Notes: a model not told the origin generated them from the letters alone. A stretch of DNA of 64,000 bases from Salvelinus alpinus (GCF_045679555.1 NC_092091.1:75970730-76034729); one strand, 5' to 3'. Positions 1-10,576 are shown, counted from the first letter of the stretch. Made by a program: numbers and translations.

Positions 1-48
1 AGAAACAGTCCTATTGTGGCTGATTATGTCACACCCCCACCCTCTTAT

Positions 49-295
<247 letters not shown>

Positions 296-320
296 CTCAC
301 ATCAGTGTGTATCTCCTCAG

Positions 321-1300
321 GACCTGAGGATTCAGGGAGAACACTCTACAGGATGGTTGCTATGAGCTTTGGGATACTCTGTGTTCTCCAAGTCACGCTC
401 AACATCTCCCTGAGACTAGTCTGTGAGTGTATTGTTATCTAATCATCACACTATATCAGACTTTCACAACAAGGTCCCAACTTCCCTAAGTTCGTCCTCT
501 GTTAGACATGTTTAAGGAACTAACCAAACCACATACAAGATATTGTATCTTCTTTCAGCAGACCATCTGGACCAGTGTTTCTCAATCCTAGCCCAGGGAA
601 ACCGATAGCGGTGAACATTTTTATTTTTGACACAGCAGCACACAGCTGATTCAAATTATCAACTCATCATAACGCTTTGATGATTTGAATTAGGTGTGTA
701 ATGCTAAGGTCTAAACAAAAATGTGCACCCCTTCTAGACCAGTGGTTTTTAAACCTCTTCTCTGGGACCCCCAGCTGTTCCATGTGTATTTCAGGGCTAG
801 CACCTGATTCCAATTGTCAAGTAGTCATAAAGCCTTTGAATAGGTGAAATACCTATTTTAGGGCTACAACAACATGTTGAAATGTCTGGTGGTCCCCGAG
901 GACTGTGTGTTTTTAATGCCTGTCACTTACATTAGCAGTAACAAATGACGTTTTCACCAGTAGCTATATGTATCCATCCTATGCAGATAACAGAAGCATC
1001 GGAGACTCCTACAATTAATATGACTAAAGAGAAAGACCAGCTACAGACGAGTTACAACAGTCTGACAAAGGAGAGAGACCAGTTAGAAAGGAAGAGAGAC
1101 AACTATCGGAATAAGAACTGAACTGTTATTCCTTTTGATGTCAAACCTCATCAAAATGGCAATCCTAAAACCTTGAGGAACTGAAATGGGTTTGCTTCAA
1201 TCATGTCAACTGTATACAACCTTTAGGTAACACTTTTTGGATAGCACCAAGTAATTGTATTTATTTATTGTGTTGTATTCTTCAACAGTAAATTATATTA
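321..1300 (+). pseudogene. Truncated C-type lectin receptor copy (membrane and neck exons only)
   Basis: The membrane-segment exon (321-422, phase 1 to phase 1) is intact and nearly identical to gene B exon 2. Intron 423-986 matches gene B intron 2 almost base for base. The neck exon opens at 987 after an AG, but the frame set by the upstream exon meets TAA at 1016, a small deletion relative to gene B having shifted the coiled-coil frame by one base. The coil frame itself ends in TGA at 1119 where gene B has a splice donor. Homology to gene B runs up to the acceptor of the first lectin-domain exon (about 1287) and stops exactly there; no lectin-domain exon follows. The first exon lies before the window. 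I judge it a pseudogene. A transcript using other exons cannot be excluded. Confidence 0.8.
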
Positions 1301-1305
1301 TTAAA

Positions 1306-2310
1306 CTAAGACTGGTGGGAGCCATATCAAGTTTTATATTATCACACTAAGGCTGGTGGGAGTCATATAATATATTATATTATCAAACTAAGACTGGTCG
1401 GAGTCATATCATGTATTATATTATCACAATAAGACTGGTGGGAGTCATATCATGTATTATATTATCGCACTAAGATTGGTGGGAGTCATATCATGTATTA
1501 TATTATCAAACTAAGACTGGTGCGAGTCATATCATGTATTATATTATCACACTAAGACTGGTGGGAGTCATATCATGTATTATATTATCACACTAATGCT
1601 GGTGGGAGTCATATCATGTATTATATTATCACAATAAGACTGCTGGGAGTCATATCATGTATTATATTATCACACTAAGGCTGGTGGGAGTCATATCATG
1701 TATTATATTATCAAACTAAGACTGGTGCGAGTCATATCATGTATTATATTATCACAATAAGACTGGTGCGAGTCACATCATGTATTATATTATCAAACTA
1801 AGACTGGTGGGAGTCACATCATGTATTATATTATCACACTAAGACTGGTGCGAGTCATATCATGTATTATATTATCAAACTAAGACTGGTGCGAGTCATA
1901 TCATGTATTATATTATCACACTAAGACTGGTGGGAGTCATATCATGTATTATATTATCACACTAAGGCTGGTGGGAGTCATATCATGTATTATATTATCA
2001 CAATAAGACTGCTGGGAGTCATATCATGTATTATATTATCACACTAAGGCTGGTGGGAGTCATATCATGTATTATATTATCACAATAAGACTGCTGGGAG
2101 TCATATCATGTATTCTATTATCACACTAAGGCTGGTGGGAGTCACATCATGTATTATATTATCAAACTAAGACTGGTGCGAGTCATATCATGTATTATAT
2201 TTTCACAATAAGACTGGTGCGAGTCACATCATGTATTATATTATCAAACTAAGACTGGTGGGAGTCACATCATGTATTATATTATCACACTAAGGCTGGT
2301 GGGAGTCACG
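1306..2310. repeat. 41-bp minisatellite, about 24 copies
   Basis: Tandem units of about 41 bp, typified by gactggtgggagtcatatca followed by an AT-rich half. Variant bases (gtgcgag/gtgggag, cacaat/caaact) alternate in blocks, suggesting multi-unit duplications. It begins where the first lectin-domain exon of the broken copy should begin. Confidence 0.95.
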
Positions 2311-2490
2311 TGGTGGCCAGGGTTGTGCTAATTTCACAATTTCCCCTTCACTGTTGTTGACTGATAAAGAGTTTCACTACCTAAAGTCACACAGACGCAG
2401 GACAGTGCAGGGAGAAGACACAGCTACAGACGTATATTAGAGTTGAGGTAAGAAGTAGAAGTTACTGTATTTGACCACAAGTGTGTTAAG
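2311..2490 (+). promoter_or_regulatory. Putative promoter and 5-prime UTR of lectin gene A
   Basis: This short unique stretch lies between the minisatellite and the gene A start codon. Near 2340 it has an ETS/kB-like ttccccttcactg, and near 2369 agtttcact, an interferon-response half-site on motif reading alone. No clear TATA box is seen. It is unlike the shared promoter flank of genes B and C, so A is probably regulated differently. Confidence 0.25.
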
Positions 2491-5400
2491 ATGTCAGAGG
2501 GAGTCTATGAAAACTCAGATGGATTTGAAGACGATGAGCCTGATGCAATGAAGAACACAGACATTGATGGCCAATTATATTCCAACGTAGGAGCCTTCAA
2601 ACCCAGTCCAAGAGATGGAGTTGTTGCTTCAGGTAAGATTACGCACACACACGCACGCACACACACACACACATGCACGCACACATTAAACAGGTGAGAT
2701 TTCCATGTAGTAATATAGCTTTGTAGCATCATAGACTGTGTGATCACGCTCTCCATTGCCGATGTTAGTAAGACCTTTAAACAGGTCAACATTCACAAGG
2801 GCGCAGGGCGAGACGGATTACCAGGATATGTACTCTGAGCATGCACTGACCAACTGGCAAGTGTCTCCGCTGACATTTTCAACCTCTCCCTGTCTGAGTC
2901 TGTAATACCAACATGTTTCAAGCAGACCACCATAGTCCCTGTGCCTAAGAACACTAAGGTAACCTGCCAAAATGACTACCGACCCGTAGCAACAGTTAGT
3001 GAAAGGCTGGTCATGGCTCACATCAACACCATTGTCCCAGAAACCCTAGACCTACTCCAATTTGCATACCGCCCAAAAAAGATCCAGATGATGCAATCTC
3101 TATTGCACTCCACCTTGCCCTTTCACATCTGGACAAAAGGAACACCTATGTGAGAATGCTATTCATTGACTACAGATCAGCGTTCAACACCATAGTACCC
3201 TCAAAGCTCATCTCTAAGCTAAGGACCCTGGGACAAAACACCTCCCTCTGCAACTGGATCCTGGACTTCCTGACGGGCCGCCCCCAGGTGGTAAGGGTAG
3301 GTAACAACACATCCGCCACGCTGATCCTCAACACGGGGGCCCCTCAGGGGTGGGTGCTCAGTCCCCTCCTGTACTCCCTGTTCACTCATGACTGCATGGC
3401 CAGGCACGACTCCAACACCATCACTAAGTTTGCCGATGACACAACAGTGGTAGGCCTGATCACCGACAATGACTAGACAGCCTATAAGGAGGAGGTAAGA
3501 GACCTGGGCGTGTGGGGCAAGGACAACAACCTCTCCCTCAACGTGATCAAGACAAAGGAGAAGATCGTGGACCACAAGAAAACGAGGACCGAGCACGCCC
3601 CCATTCTCATCGACGGGGCAGTGGTGCAGGTTGAGAGTTTCAAGTTATTTGGTGCTCACAATACCAACAAACTGACATGGTCCAAGCACACCAAGACGGC
3701 CATGAAGAGGGCACAACAAAACCTGAAAAGAGGGCACAACAGACTGAAAGGATTTGGCATGGGTCCTCAGATCCTCAAAAGGTTCTACAGCTACACCATC
3801 GAGAGCAGCCTGACTGGTTGCATCACTGCCTGGTAGGGCAACTGCTCAGCCTCCAACCGCAACGCACTACAAAGGGTAGTGCGTACAGCCCAGTACATCA
3901 CTGGGCCAAACTTCCTGCCAATCAGGACCTCTATACCAGGCGGTGTCAGAGGAAGGCCCTAAACATTGTCAAATACTCCAGCCACTCTAGTGATAGACTG
4001 TTCTCTCTGTTACCACATGGCAAGCAGTACCAGAGCACTTAAGTTTAGGTCAAAGAGGCTTATAAACAGTTTCTACTCCCAAGCCATAAGACTCCTGAAC
4101 ATCTAATCAAATGGCTACCCAAACTATTTGCATTGCCCCCCCTTTACCCTTCTGCTACTCTTTTTATTATCTATGCATAGTCACTTTAATAACTCTACCT
4201 ACATGTACATATTACCTCAATTACCTCGACACCTGTGCTCCCGCACACTGACTCTGTACCGGTAACCCTTGTTTATAGCCTTGCTATTGGTATTTTACAG
4301 CTGCTCTTTAATTGTTACTTGAATTATTTTCTTTTTTTTGTATTTTTCTTAAAACACCTGTTGGATACGGCGCATGTGACAAATACAATTGTATTGCATT
4401 TATTTGTACCAATCCTGGATGATACAGTAAAACACATTACCAAATATCATACTTTTATCATTTGTTATTCAGTACATGTTCAGTGGTGGAAGAGACCCTC
4501 TGGAGTTGCTGCAGTGTGTCTGGGTGTTGTCCTACTGGCTGGGATCATAGGCCTGTCTGTCTACTGTAAGTTTAGTATGTTGTCACTGAGACTTAAGTAG
4601 CCTACTTAATCATACTTAATCATCAATTGTGTGGTAGTTACATGTTTGATTAACTTTTCCCTTTTACAGATGGAGTCATTGGTCATCACGACTCAACAGA
4701 GAGAGACCAGCTACAGACCAGTTACAACAACCTGACTAAAGAGAGAGACCAGCTACAGACCAGTTACAACACCCTGACTAAAGAGAGAGACCAGCTACAG
4801 ACCAGTTATAACAAGCTGACTAAAGAGAGAGACCAGCTACAGACCAGTAGTAACACCCTGACTAAAGAGAGAGACCAACTACAGAAAGAGAAAGATGATC
4901 TCATGAGAAAGTTCTCTAATCTGAGTGAGTTCACCTGATAAATGATCATAACATCACATATCTGATATGCTGTAAACGTGTGTTTGTATTCTACAATAAT
5001 AGGTGCAGAATAATAAGATGAGAATTCATGTTTCTGTCTTGTAGAACAAACCTGTCCTGAAGGCTGGCAGCAGTTTGAATCCAGTTGTTACTTCCTGTTT
5101 ACTGAGGCTAAAACCTGGGAGGAGAGCAGACAAGACTGTCGGGGGAGAGGAGCAGACCTGGTGATTGTAAACAGTGATAAGGAACAGGTGAGAGAGAGAT
5201 ATATGGCAGGGGGGGGGGGTATGATCAAACATGCCTTGGTCAGTAATGTATCTTCCAGTATTTAACACATGTAGTCTATAGTAGTTGACAATATCAGTAT
5301 CTTTCTCACCAACAGGAGTTTCTCTTCAAATTCAACAATAGTTTCTGGATTGGTCTGACTGACTCTGTTACTGAGGGGACTTGGAAATGGGTGGACGGCA

Positions 5401-6739
5401 CCGCACTGACCACAAGGTAAGAGACTACTGCTCTAATAACACTGACCACAGTGGAAGGGGTAGGACTGATTCTGTGTGTTGTTCATACTCTAGGTTCTGA
5501 GAGAGAGGTCAGTCTAACTCTGTGTTGTTCATACTCTAGGTTCTGAGAGAGTGGTCAGTCTAACTCTGTGTTGTTCATACTCTAGGTTCTGAGAGAGAGG
5601 TCAGTCTAACTCTGTGTTGTTCATACTCTAGGTTCTGAGAGAGAGGTCAGTCTAACTCTGTGTTGTTCATACTCTAGGTTCTGAGAGAGAGGTCAGTCTA
5701 ACACTGTGTTGTTCATACTCTAGGTTCTGAGAGAGTGACCAGTCTAACTCTGTGTTGTTCATACTCTAGGTTCTGAGAGAGTGGTCAGTCTAACTCTGTG
5801 TTGTTCATACTCTAGGTTCTGAGAGAGTGGCCAGTCTAACTCTGTGTTGTTCATCCTCTAAGTTCTGAGAGAGTGGTCAGTCTAACTCTGTGTTGTTCAT
5901 ACTCTAGGTTCTGAGAGAGTGGTCAGTCTAACTCTGTGTTGTTCATACTCTAGGTTCTGAGAGAGTGGTCAGTCTAACTCTGTGTTGTTCATACTCTAGG
6001 TTCTGAGAGAGAGGTCAGTCTAACTCTGTGTTGTTCATACTCTAGGTTCTGAGAGAGTGGTCAGTCTAACTCTGTGTTGTTCATACTCTAGGTTCTGAGA
6101 GAGTGGTCAGTCTAACTCTGTGTTGTTCATACTCTAAGTTCTGAGAGAGAGGTCAGTCTAACTCTGTGTTGTTCATACTCTAGGTTCTGAGAGAGTGGTC
6201 AGTCTAACTCTGTGTTGTTCATACTCTAGGTTCTTAGAGAGTGGTCAGTGTAACTGTGTTGTTCATACTCTAGGTTCTGAGAGAGTGGTCAGTCTAACTC
6301 TGTGTTGTTCATACTCTAGGTTCTGAGAGAGTGGTCAGTCTAACTCTGTGTTGTTCATACTCTAGGTTCTGAGAGAGTGGTCAGTCTAACTCTGTGTTGT
6401 TCATACTCTAGGTTCTGAGAGAGTGGTCAGTCTAACTCTGTGTTGTTCATACTCTAGGTTCTGAGAGTGGTCAGTCTAACTCTGTGTTGTTCATACTCTG
6501 GGTTCTGAGAGAGTGGTCAGTCTAACTCTGTGTTGTTCATACTCTAGGTTCTGAGAGAGGGGTCAGTCTAACTCTGTTGTTTCTACTGCAGGTATTGGGG
6601 GAGTGGACAGCCTAATGGTGATGTAGGGGAGAACTGTGCGTTGTTCTCTCACAGTTCATCAGACCAAGGAAAATGGCATGACTATCCGTGTTCAACTAAC
6701 CATTACGGGATCTGTGAAATAGTTCTCTCTCTCTATTAG
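2491..6739 (+). CDS. Lectin gene A: type II membrane C-type lectin receptor (CD209/CLEC4-like), six exons
   Basis: Exons 2491-2632, 4473-4565, 4670-4924, 5045-5187, 5316-5416 and 6592-6739. All introns are GT-AG, and phases 1,1,1,0,2 add to 882 bases (293 residues plus TAG). The protein has an acidic cytoplasmic tail (about 1-50) with Tyr6 (YENS) and Tyr30 (YSNV), a membrane segment near 58-78, a coiled-coil neck (about 85-163) of five 14-residue repeats carrying ERDQLQ, then a CTLD (164-293). The CTLD has six cysteines of a long-form fold, WIGLTD, QPN in place of EPN, GENC, and WHD in place of WND. The family binds glycans through Ca2+ at the EPN/QPD-WND site on myeloid and endothelial cells. 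QPN with WHD makes sugar specificity uncertain. Intron 1 carries a LINE and intron 5 a 46-bp array. Function is inferred from family; the exon structure is directly visible. Confidence 0.88.
2760..4395 (+). mobile_element. Degenerate L2/CR1-type LINE in intron 1 of gene A
   Basis: Reverse-transcriptase remnants run along the plus strand: a YRPVA-like block near 2975, [11 protein letters not shown] near 3160, [12 protein letters not shown] near 3335, [11 protein letters not shown] near 3430, then the conserved downstream region to about 4050. Stops at 3474 and 3834 and frame changes show it is dead. The 3-prime end reads ggcgcatgtgacaaatacaa, as in fish L2-type tails. It is 5-prime truncated, in the same direction as the host gene. 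Confidence 0.85.
5478..6572. repeat. 46-bp minisatellite in intron 5 of gene A, about 23 copies, with acceptor-like sites
   Basis: The units read about tctgtgttgttcatactcta followed by ggttctgagagagtggtcag and tctaac. Each contains a pyrimidine-rich stretch and an AG resembling the true exon 6 acceptor just downstream (ctctgttgtttctactgcag), so the array looks like serial duplication of the acceptor-proximal intron. Related arrays lie at 39838-40160 (gene B) and 28856-28925 (orphan exon). Confidence 0.93.
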
Positions 6740-6774
6740 TTATGATGTTGATTGTCATGTTGAAAGTCATGATA

Positions 6775-7065
6775 CCAGCTACAGGACTTCAGACAGTATT
6801 CACAGCCTAGCCTTTTTCCACATTTTGTTGTTTAAACGCTGAATTTTTAAATGGATTAAATTGAGATTTTATTGTCACTGTCCTACAAACAATAACTCAT
6901 AGTGTCAAAGTGGAAATATGTTTTTCAATTATTTTACAAAATAATAAAAGATTTAAAGCTGAAATGTCTCGAGTCAGAAAGTATTCAACCCCTTTGTTAT
7001 GACAAGCCTAAATACATTCAGGAGTAAAAATGTGCTTAACCTTGACACATAATAAGTTGCATAGA
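6775..7065 (-). mobile_element. Tc1-like transposon end fragment
   Basis: This contains the salmonid-type Tc1 subterminal sequence (ccacattttgttgt, attttattgtcactg, tcaaagtggaaatatg) also found near 29190-29300, but no transposase. It sits just after the stop codon of gene A and includes AATAAA near 6941, which could serve gene A as a polyadenylation signal (inference). A partly matching reverse copy is at about 58320-58412. Orientation is tentative. Confidence 0.6.
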
Positions 7066-7680
7066 CTCACTCTGTGTGAAATACAGAGTACAGTATGTCT
7101 ACATACTCTCCTTTAAATCTAAACACAACAATTATTTGTCTTATTTTTTCTCTCTTCCTCATTCTCTTAATTTTCTTCTTCCTCCTCTGTCTCTCTCTGA
7201 CACTAAGGCTACTTTCTCCCAACTCCTCTCCTCCTGTTTCCTGTCTCGTCGACTCCTGTTTCCTGTCTCCTCTCCTCCTGTTTCCTGTCTCCTCTCCTCC
7301 TGTTTCCTGTCTCCTCTCCTCCCGTTTCCTGTCTCCTCTCCTCCCGTTTCCTGTCTCCTCTCCTCCCGTTTCCTGTCTCCTCTCCTCCCGTTTCTTGTCT
7401 CCTCTCCTCATGTTTCCTGTCTCCTCTCCTTCTGTTTCCTGTCTCCTCTCCTCATATCTCCTCACCTCTCCTCCTGTCTCCTTTCCTTCTGTCTCCTCTC
7501 GTCTCCTCCTGTCTCTTCTAATCCCATCTCCTCCCTACTAGAGGAAAACGTCCACGGGTCTTCCCATTGGACAATATTATCCAATGCGTTTTGAGAAAGA
7601 AGCGAAGAGAGCGAGAGGAAATAAGGAGGAATCAAGGAAGGGATAATTGAGAAAAGCCCATGGGCGTGTCTGCAATACCA
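7066..7680 (-). repeat. Inverted copy of the lectin upstream flank
   Basis: Read on the minus strand, this matches the flank of gene B at about 31795-32150: cacgcccatgggcttttctc, the run around the cattggacaatatt block, and the end near agtatgtctacatactc. The neighbouring 7681-7885 matches the next part of that flank in direct orientation, so a 0.6-kb block is inverted here relative to genes B and C. No gene is seen. Confidence 0.75.
7205..7530. repeat. 22-bp polypyrimidine minisatellite
   Basis: About 12-14 units built on tcctgtctcctctcctcc plus gttt, forming more than 300 bases with almost no purines except G on the plus strand. The sister flank of gene B (31945-32055) holds a short purine-rich version on the other strand. 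Open frames on both strands here are products of the repeat. Confidence 0.9.
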
Positions 7681-7885
7681 CTACTCTGTAAAATGCTTCA
7701 TCATTATTTTTATTAGCAACATTGCCATAGGCTTATGCTTAGTTTAAAAATAAAATTGTTTCATAAAACCGTGTGACCTGCAGTTGGACACACACACAGA
7801 ATGCGGAACATTACTGAGAGCATACAAAAACACGTCCCTTTTAAAATTCTGAGAAAGATAACGACACTTCTGAATAACTCCTTAC
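7681..7885 (+). repeat. Lectin upstream-flank fragment, direct orientation
   Basis: This matches 32145-32575 upstream of gene B, including gcttatgctt, gtgacctgcagttggacac and tctgaataactc. It is cut at 7885 by an LTR edge. It is a leftover of another lectin unit without its gene. Confidence 0.6.
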
Positions 7886-8365
7886 TGTAACGCTCGTCTA
7901 CTTCGTCCTCCTCCTCAGACGAGGAGAGGCGAGAAGGATCAGAGGACCAATGTGCAGCGTGATAGTTATATGACATAATGATTTATTTAAACAAACGACG
8001 AAACACGAAATAACACTTGAATATTTAACAAAATAACAAACTACGTAGACTGACCGAAAACATGTGAACTTACATGTAACGAAGAACGCACGAACAGGTA
8101 CAGACTACAAACAAACGATACAGTCCCGTGTGGTAACATATACGGACACAGGAGACAACCACCCACAAACAAACAGTGAGAACACCCTACCTTAATATGG
8201 TTCACAATCAGAGGAAACGTCAAACACCTGCCTGTAATTGAGAACCATATCAGGCAAACCATTAACCCCAACATAGAAACACAAAACATAGACTACCCAC
8301 CCAGCTCACGTCCTGACCAACTAAACAAAGTTAAACAAAGGAAAAATAAGGTCAGGAACGTGACA
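7886..8365 (-). mobile_element. LTR of a minus-strand LTR retrotransposon
   Basis: The 480 bp are bounded by TGTAACG and CGTGACA (TG...CA ends). A run of C beyond 8367 would be the polypurine tract read on the minus strand, making this the 3-prime LTR. Related LTR sequence occurs at 14091-14428 and 59373-59745, sharing the cctgacc and tctgattg-like segments. The second LTR of this copy is not in the window. Confidence 0.55.
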
Positions 8366-8380
8366 TAACCCCCCCCCCCC

Positions 8381-10576
8381 TTAAGGTGCGAAATCCGGGC
8401 GCACCAGCATAAAGTCTAGGGGAGGGTCTGGGTGGGCGTCTGTCCACGGTGGCGGCTCTGGCGCTGGTCGTGGTCCCCACCCCACCATAGTCACTACCCG
8501 CTTTCGTAGCCTCCTCAAAATGACCACCCTCCAAATTAACCCCACTAGATTAAGGGGCAGCACCGGACTAAGGGGCAGCACCGGAATGAGGGGCAACACC
8601 GGAATGAGGGGCAACACCGGAATGAGGGGCATCTCCGGAATGAGGGGCAGCTCCGGACTGAGGGACGGATCCTGGCTGGCTGGCGGATCCTGGCTGGCTG
8701 GCTCTGGCGGATCCTGGCTGGCTGGCTCTGGCGGATCCTGGCTGGCTGGCTCTGGCGGATCCTGGCTGGACGGCCCTGGCGGATCCTGGCTGGACAGCTC
8801 TGGCGGATCCTGGCTGGACGGCTCTGGCGGATCCTGGCTGGACGGCTCTGGAGGATCCTGGCTTGACGGCTCTGGCGGATCCTGGCTGGATGGCTCTGGC
8901 AGATCCTGGCTGGCTGACGGCTCTGGCGGATCATGGCTGGCTGACGGCTCTGGCTGATCCTGTCTGGCGGAAGGCTCTGGCTGATCCTGTCTGGCGGAAG
9001 GCTCTGGCTGATCCTGTCTGGCGGAAGGCTCTGGCTGATCCTGTCTGGCGGAAGGCTCTGGCTGATCCTGTCTGGCGGACGGCTCTAGCGGTTCCTGTCT
9101 GGCGGACGGCTCTAGCGGTTCCTGTCTGGCGGACGGCTCTAGCGGCTCCTGTCTGGCGGACGGCTCTGAAGGCTCAGTACAGACGGGCGGATTTGCAGGC
9201 TCAGTACAGACGGGCGGCTTTGAAGGCTCAGTACAGACGGGCGGCTCTGACGGCTCGGGACAGACGGGCAGCTCTGACGGCTCGGGACAGACGGGCAGCT
9301 CTGACGGCGCTTGGCAGACAGACAGCACATTATGCCTGGTGCGTGGTGCCGGAACTGGAGGTACCGGGCTAAGGACACCCACCTTCAGGCTAGTGCGGGG
9401 AGCTAGTGCGGGCTCTGGCGGATCCTGGCTGGACGGCCCTGGCGGATCCTGGCTGGACAGCTCTGGCGGATCCTGGCTGGACGGCTCTGGCGGATCCTGG
9501 CTGGACGGCTCTGGAGGATCCTGGCTTGACGGCTCTGGCGGATCCTGGCTGGATGGCTCTGGCAGATCCTGGCTGGCTGACGGCTCTGGCGGATCATGGC
9601 TGGCTGACGGCTCTGGCTGATCCTGTCTGGCGGAAGGCTCTGGCTGATCCTGTCTGGCGGAAGGCTCTGGCTGATCCTGTCTGGCGGAAGGCTCTGGCTG
9701 ATCCTGTCTGGCGGAAGGCTCTGGCTGATCCTGTCTGGCGGACGGCTCTAGCGGTTCCTGTCTGGCGGACGGCTCTAGCGGTTCCTGTCTGGCGGACGGC
9801 TCTAGCGGCTCCTGTCTGGCGGACGGCTCTGAAGGCTCAGTACAGACGGGCGGATTTGCAGGCTCAGTACAGACGGGCGGCTTTGAAGGCTCAGTACAGA
9901 CGGGCGGCTCTGACGGCTCGGGACAGACGGGCAGCTCTGACGGCTCGGGACAGACGGGCAGCTCTGACGGCGCTTGGCAGACAGACAGCACATTATGCCT
10001 GGTGCGTGGTGCCGGAACTGGAGGTACCGGGCTAAGGACACCCACCTTCAGGCTAGTGCGGGGAGCAGCAACAGGGCACACTGGACTCTCAATGCGTACT
10101 ATAGGCCTGGTGCGTGGTACCGGCACTGGTGGTACCGGGCTGAGGGCACGCACATCAGGGCGAGTACGGGGAGAAGGAACAGGGCACACTGGACTCTCGA
10201 AGCGCACTATAGGCCTGGTGCGTGGTGCCGGGACTGGTGGTACCGGGCTGAGGACACGCACCTCAGGGCGAGTGCGGGGAGAAGGAACAGGGCACACTGG
10301 ACTCTCGAAGCGCACTATAGGCCTGGTGCGTGGTGCCGGAACTGGTGGTACCGGACTGGAGACACGCACCTCAGGGCGAGTGCGGGGAGAAGGAACAGTG
10401 CGTACAGGGCTCTGGAGACGCACAGGAGGCTTGGTGCGTGGTGACGGGACTGGTGGTACCGGGCTGGAGACACGCACCTCAGGGCTAGAGGAACATGGCT
10501 CTGGAGACGCACTGGAAGCCTGGTGCGTGGTGCAGGCACTGGTGGTACTGGACTGTGTTTTACAGCGAAAACACAA
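8381..10576 (-). CDS. Proline-rich tandem-repeat reading frame, 731 residues, probable retroelement internal region
   Basis: This is a single open frame of low complexity. The N-terminal third repeats a unit like SPVPPVPAPRTRP (about 30 residues each). The middle repeats PVCTEPS, EPSARQ and PEPSSQDP units. The C-terminal part is PLIPVLPL-like. There is no signal peptide, membrane segment or catalytic motif. A 663-bp block (221 codons) is duplicated in frame. It lies directly upstream (minus sense) of a C-rich tract and an LTR, so I infer the internal region of a non-autonomous LTR element rather than a host gene. Openness is partly due to repeat composition. Function is unknown; glycine/serine-rich frames on the other strand are shadows. 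Confidence 0.4.
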   Translation of the reverse strand: MCFRCKTQSSTTSACTTHQASSASPEPCSSSPEVRVSSPVPPVPSPRTKPPVRLQSPVRTVPSPRTRPEVRVSSPVPPVPAPRTRPIVRFESPVCPVPSPRTRPEVRVLSPVPPVPAPRTRPIVRFESPVCPVPSPRTRPDVRALSPVPPVPVPRTRPIVRIESPVCPVAAPRTSLKVGVLSPVPPVPAPRTRHNVLSVCQAPSELPVCPEPSELPVCPEPSEPPVCTEPSKPPVCTEPANPPVCTEPSEPSARQEPLEPSARQEPLEPSARQEPLEPSARQDQPEPSARQDQPEPSARQDQPEPSARQDQPEPSARQDQPEPSASHDPPEPSASQDLPEPSSQDPPEPSSQDPPEPSSQDPPEPSSQDPPELSSQDPPGPSSQDPPEPALAPRTSLKVGVLSPVPPVPAPRTRHNVLSVCQAPSELPVCPEPSELPVCPEPSEPPVCTEPSKPPVCTEPANPPVCTEPSEPSARQEPLEPSARQEPLEPSARQEPLEPSARQDQPEPSARQDQPEPSARQDQPEPSARQDQPEPSARQDQPEPSASHDPPEPSASQDLPEPSSQDPPEPSSQDPPEPSSQDPPEPSSQDPPELSSQDPPGPSSQDPPEPASQDPPEPASQDPPEPASQDPPASQDPSLSPELPLIPEMPLIPVLPLIPVLPLIPVLPLSPVLPLNLVGLIWRVVILRRLRKRVVTMVGWGPRPAPEPPPWTDAHPDPPLDFMLVRPDFAP
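8748..10066. repeat. 663-bp direct tandem duplication
   Basis: Bases 8748-9403 recur at 9411-10066 with an offset of exactly 663 and no difference noticed by eye, including the internal 24-39 bp subrepeats (ggatcctggctgg, ggcggaaggctctggctgat). The junction shows tagtgcggg on both sides, suggesting unequal exchange. The apparent identity implies a recent event or an assembly artefact. Confidence 0.92.

Noticed and set aside
1306..2310. CRISPR-like array
   Set aside because: No spacer/repeat alternation; it is a head-to-tail minisatellite in a vertebrate genome. The same applies to 5478-6572 and 39213-40165.
2569..2592. ITIM in the gene A tail
   Set aside because: YSNV has the +3 Val, but the -2 residue is Gln, so it does not fit the (I/V/L/S)xYxx(V/L/I) form; left as a tyrosine motif of unknown role.
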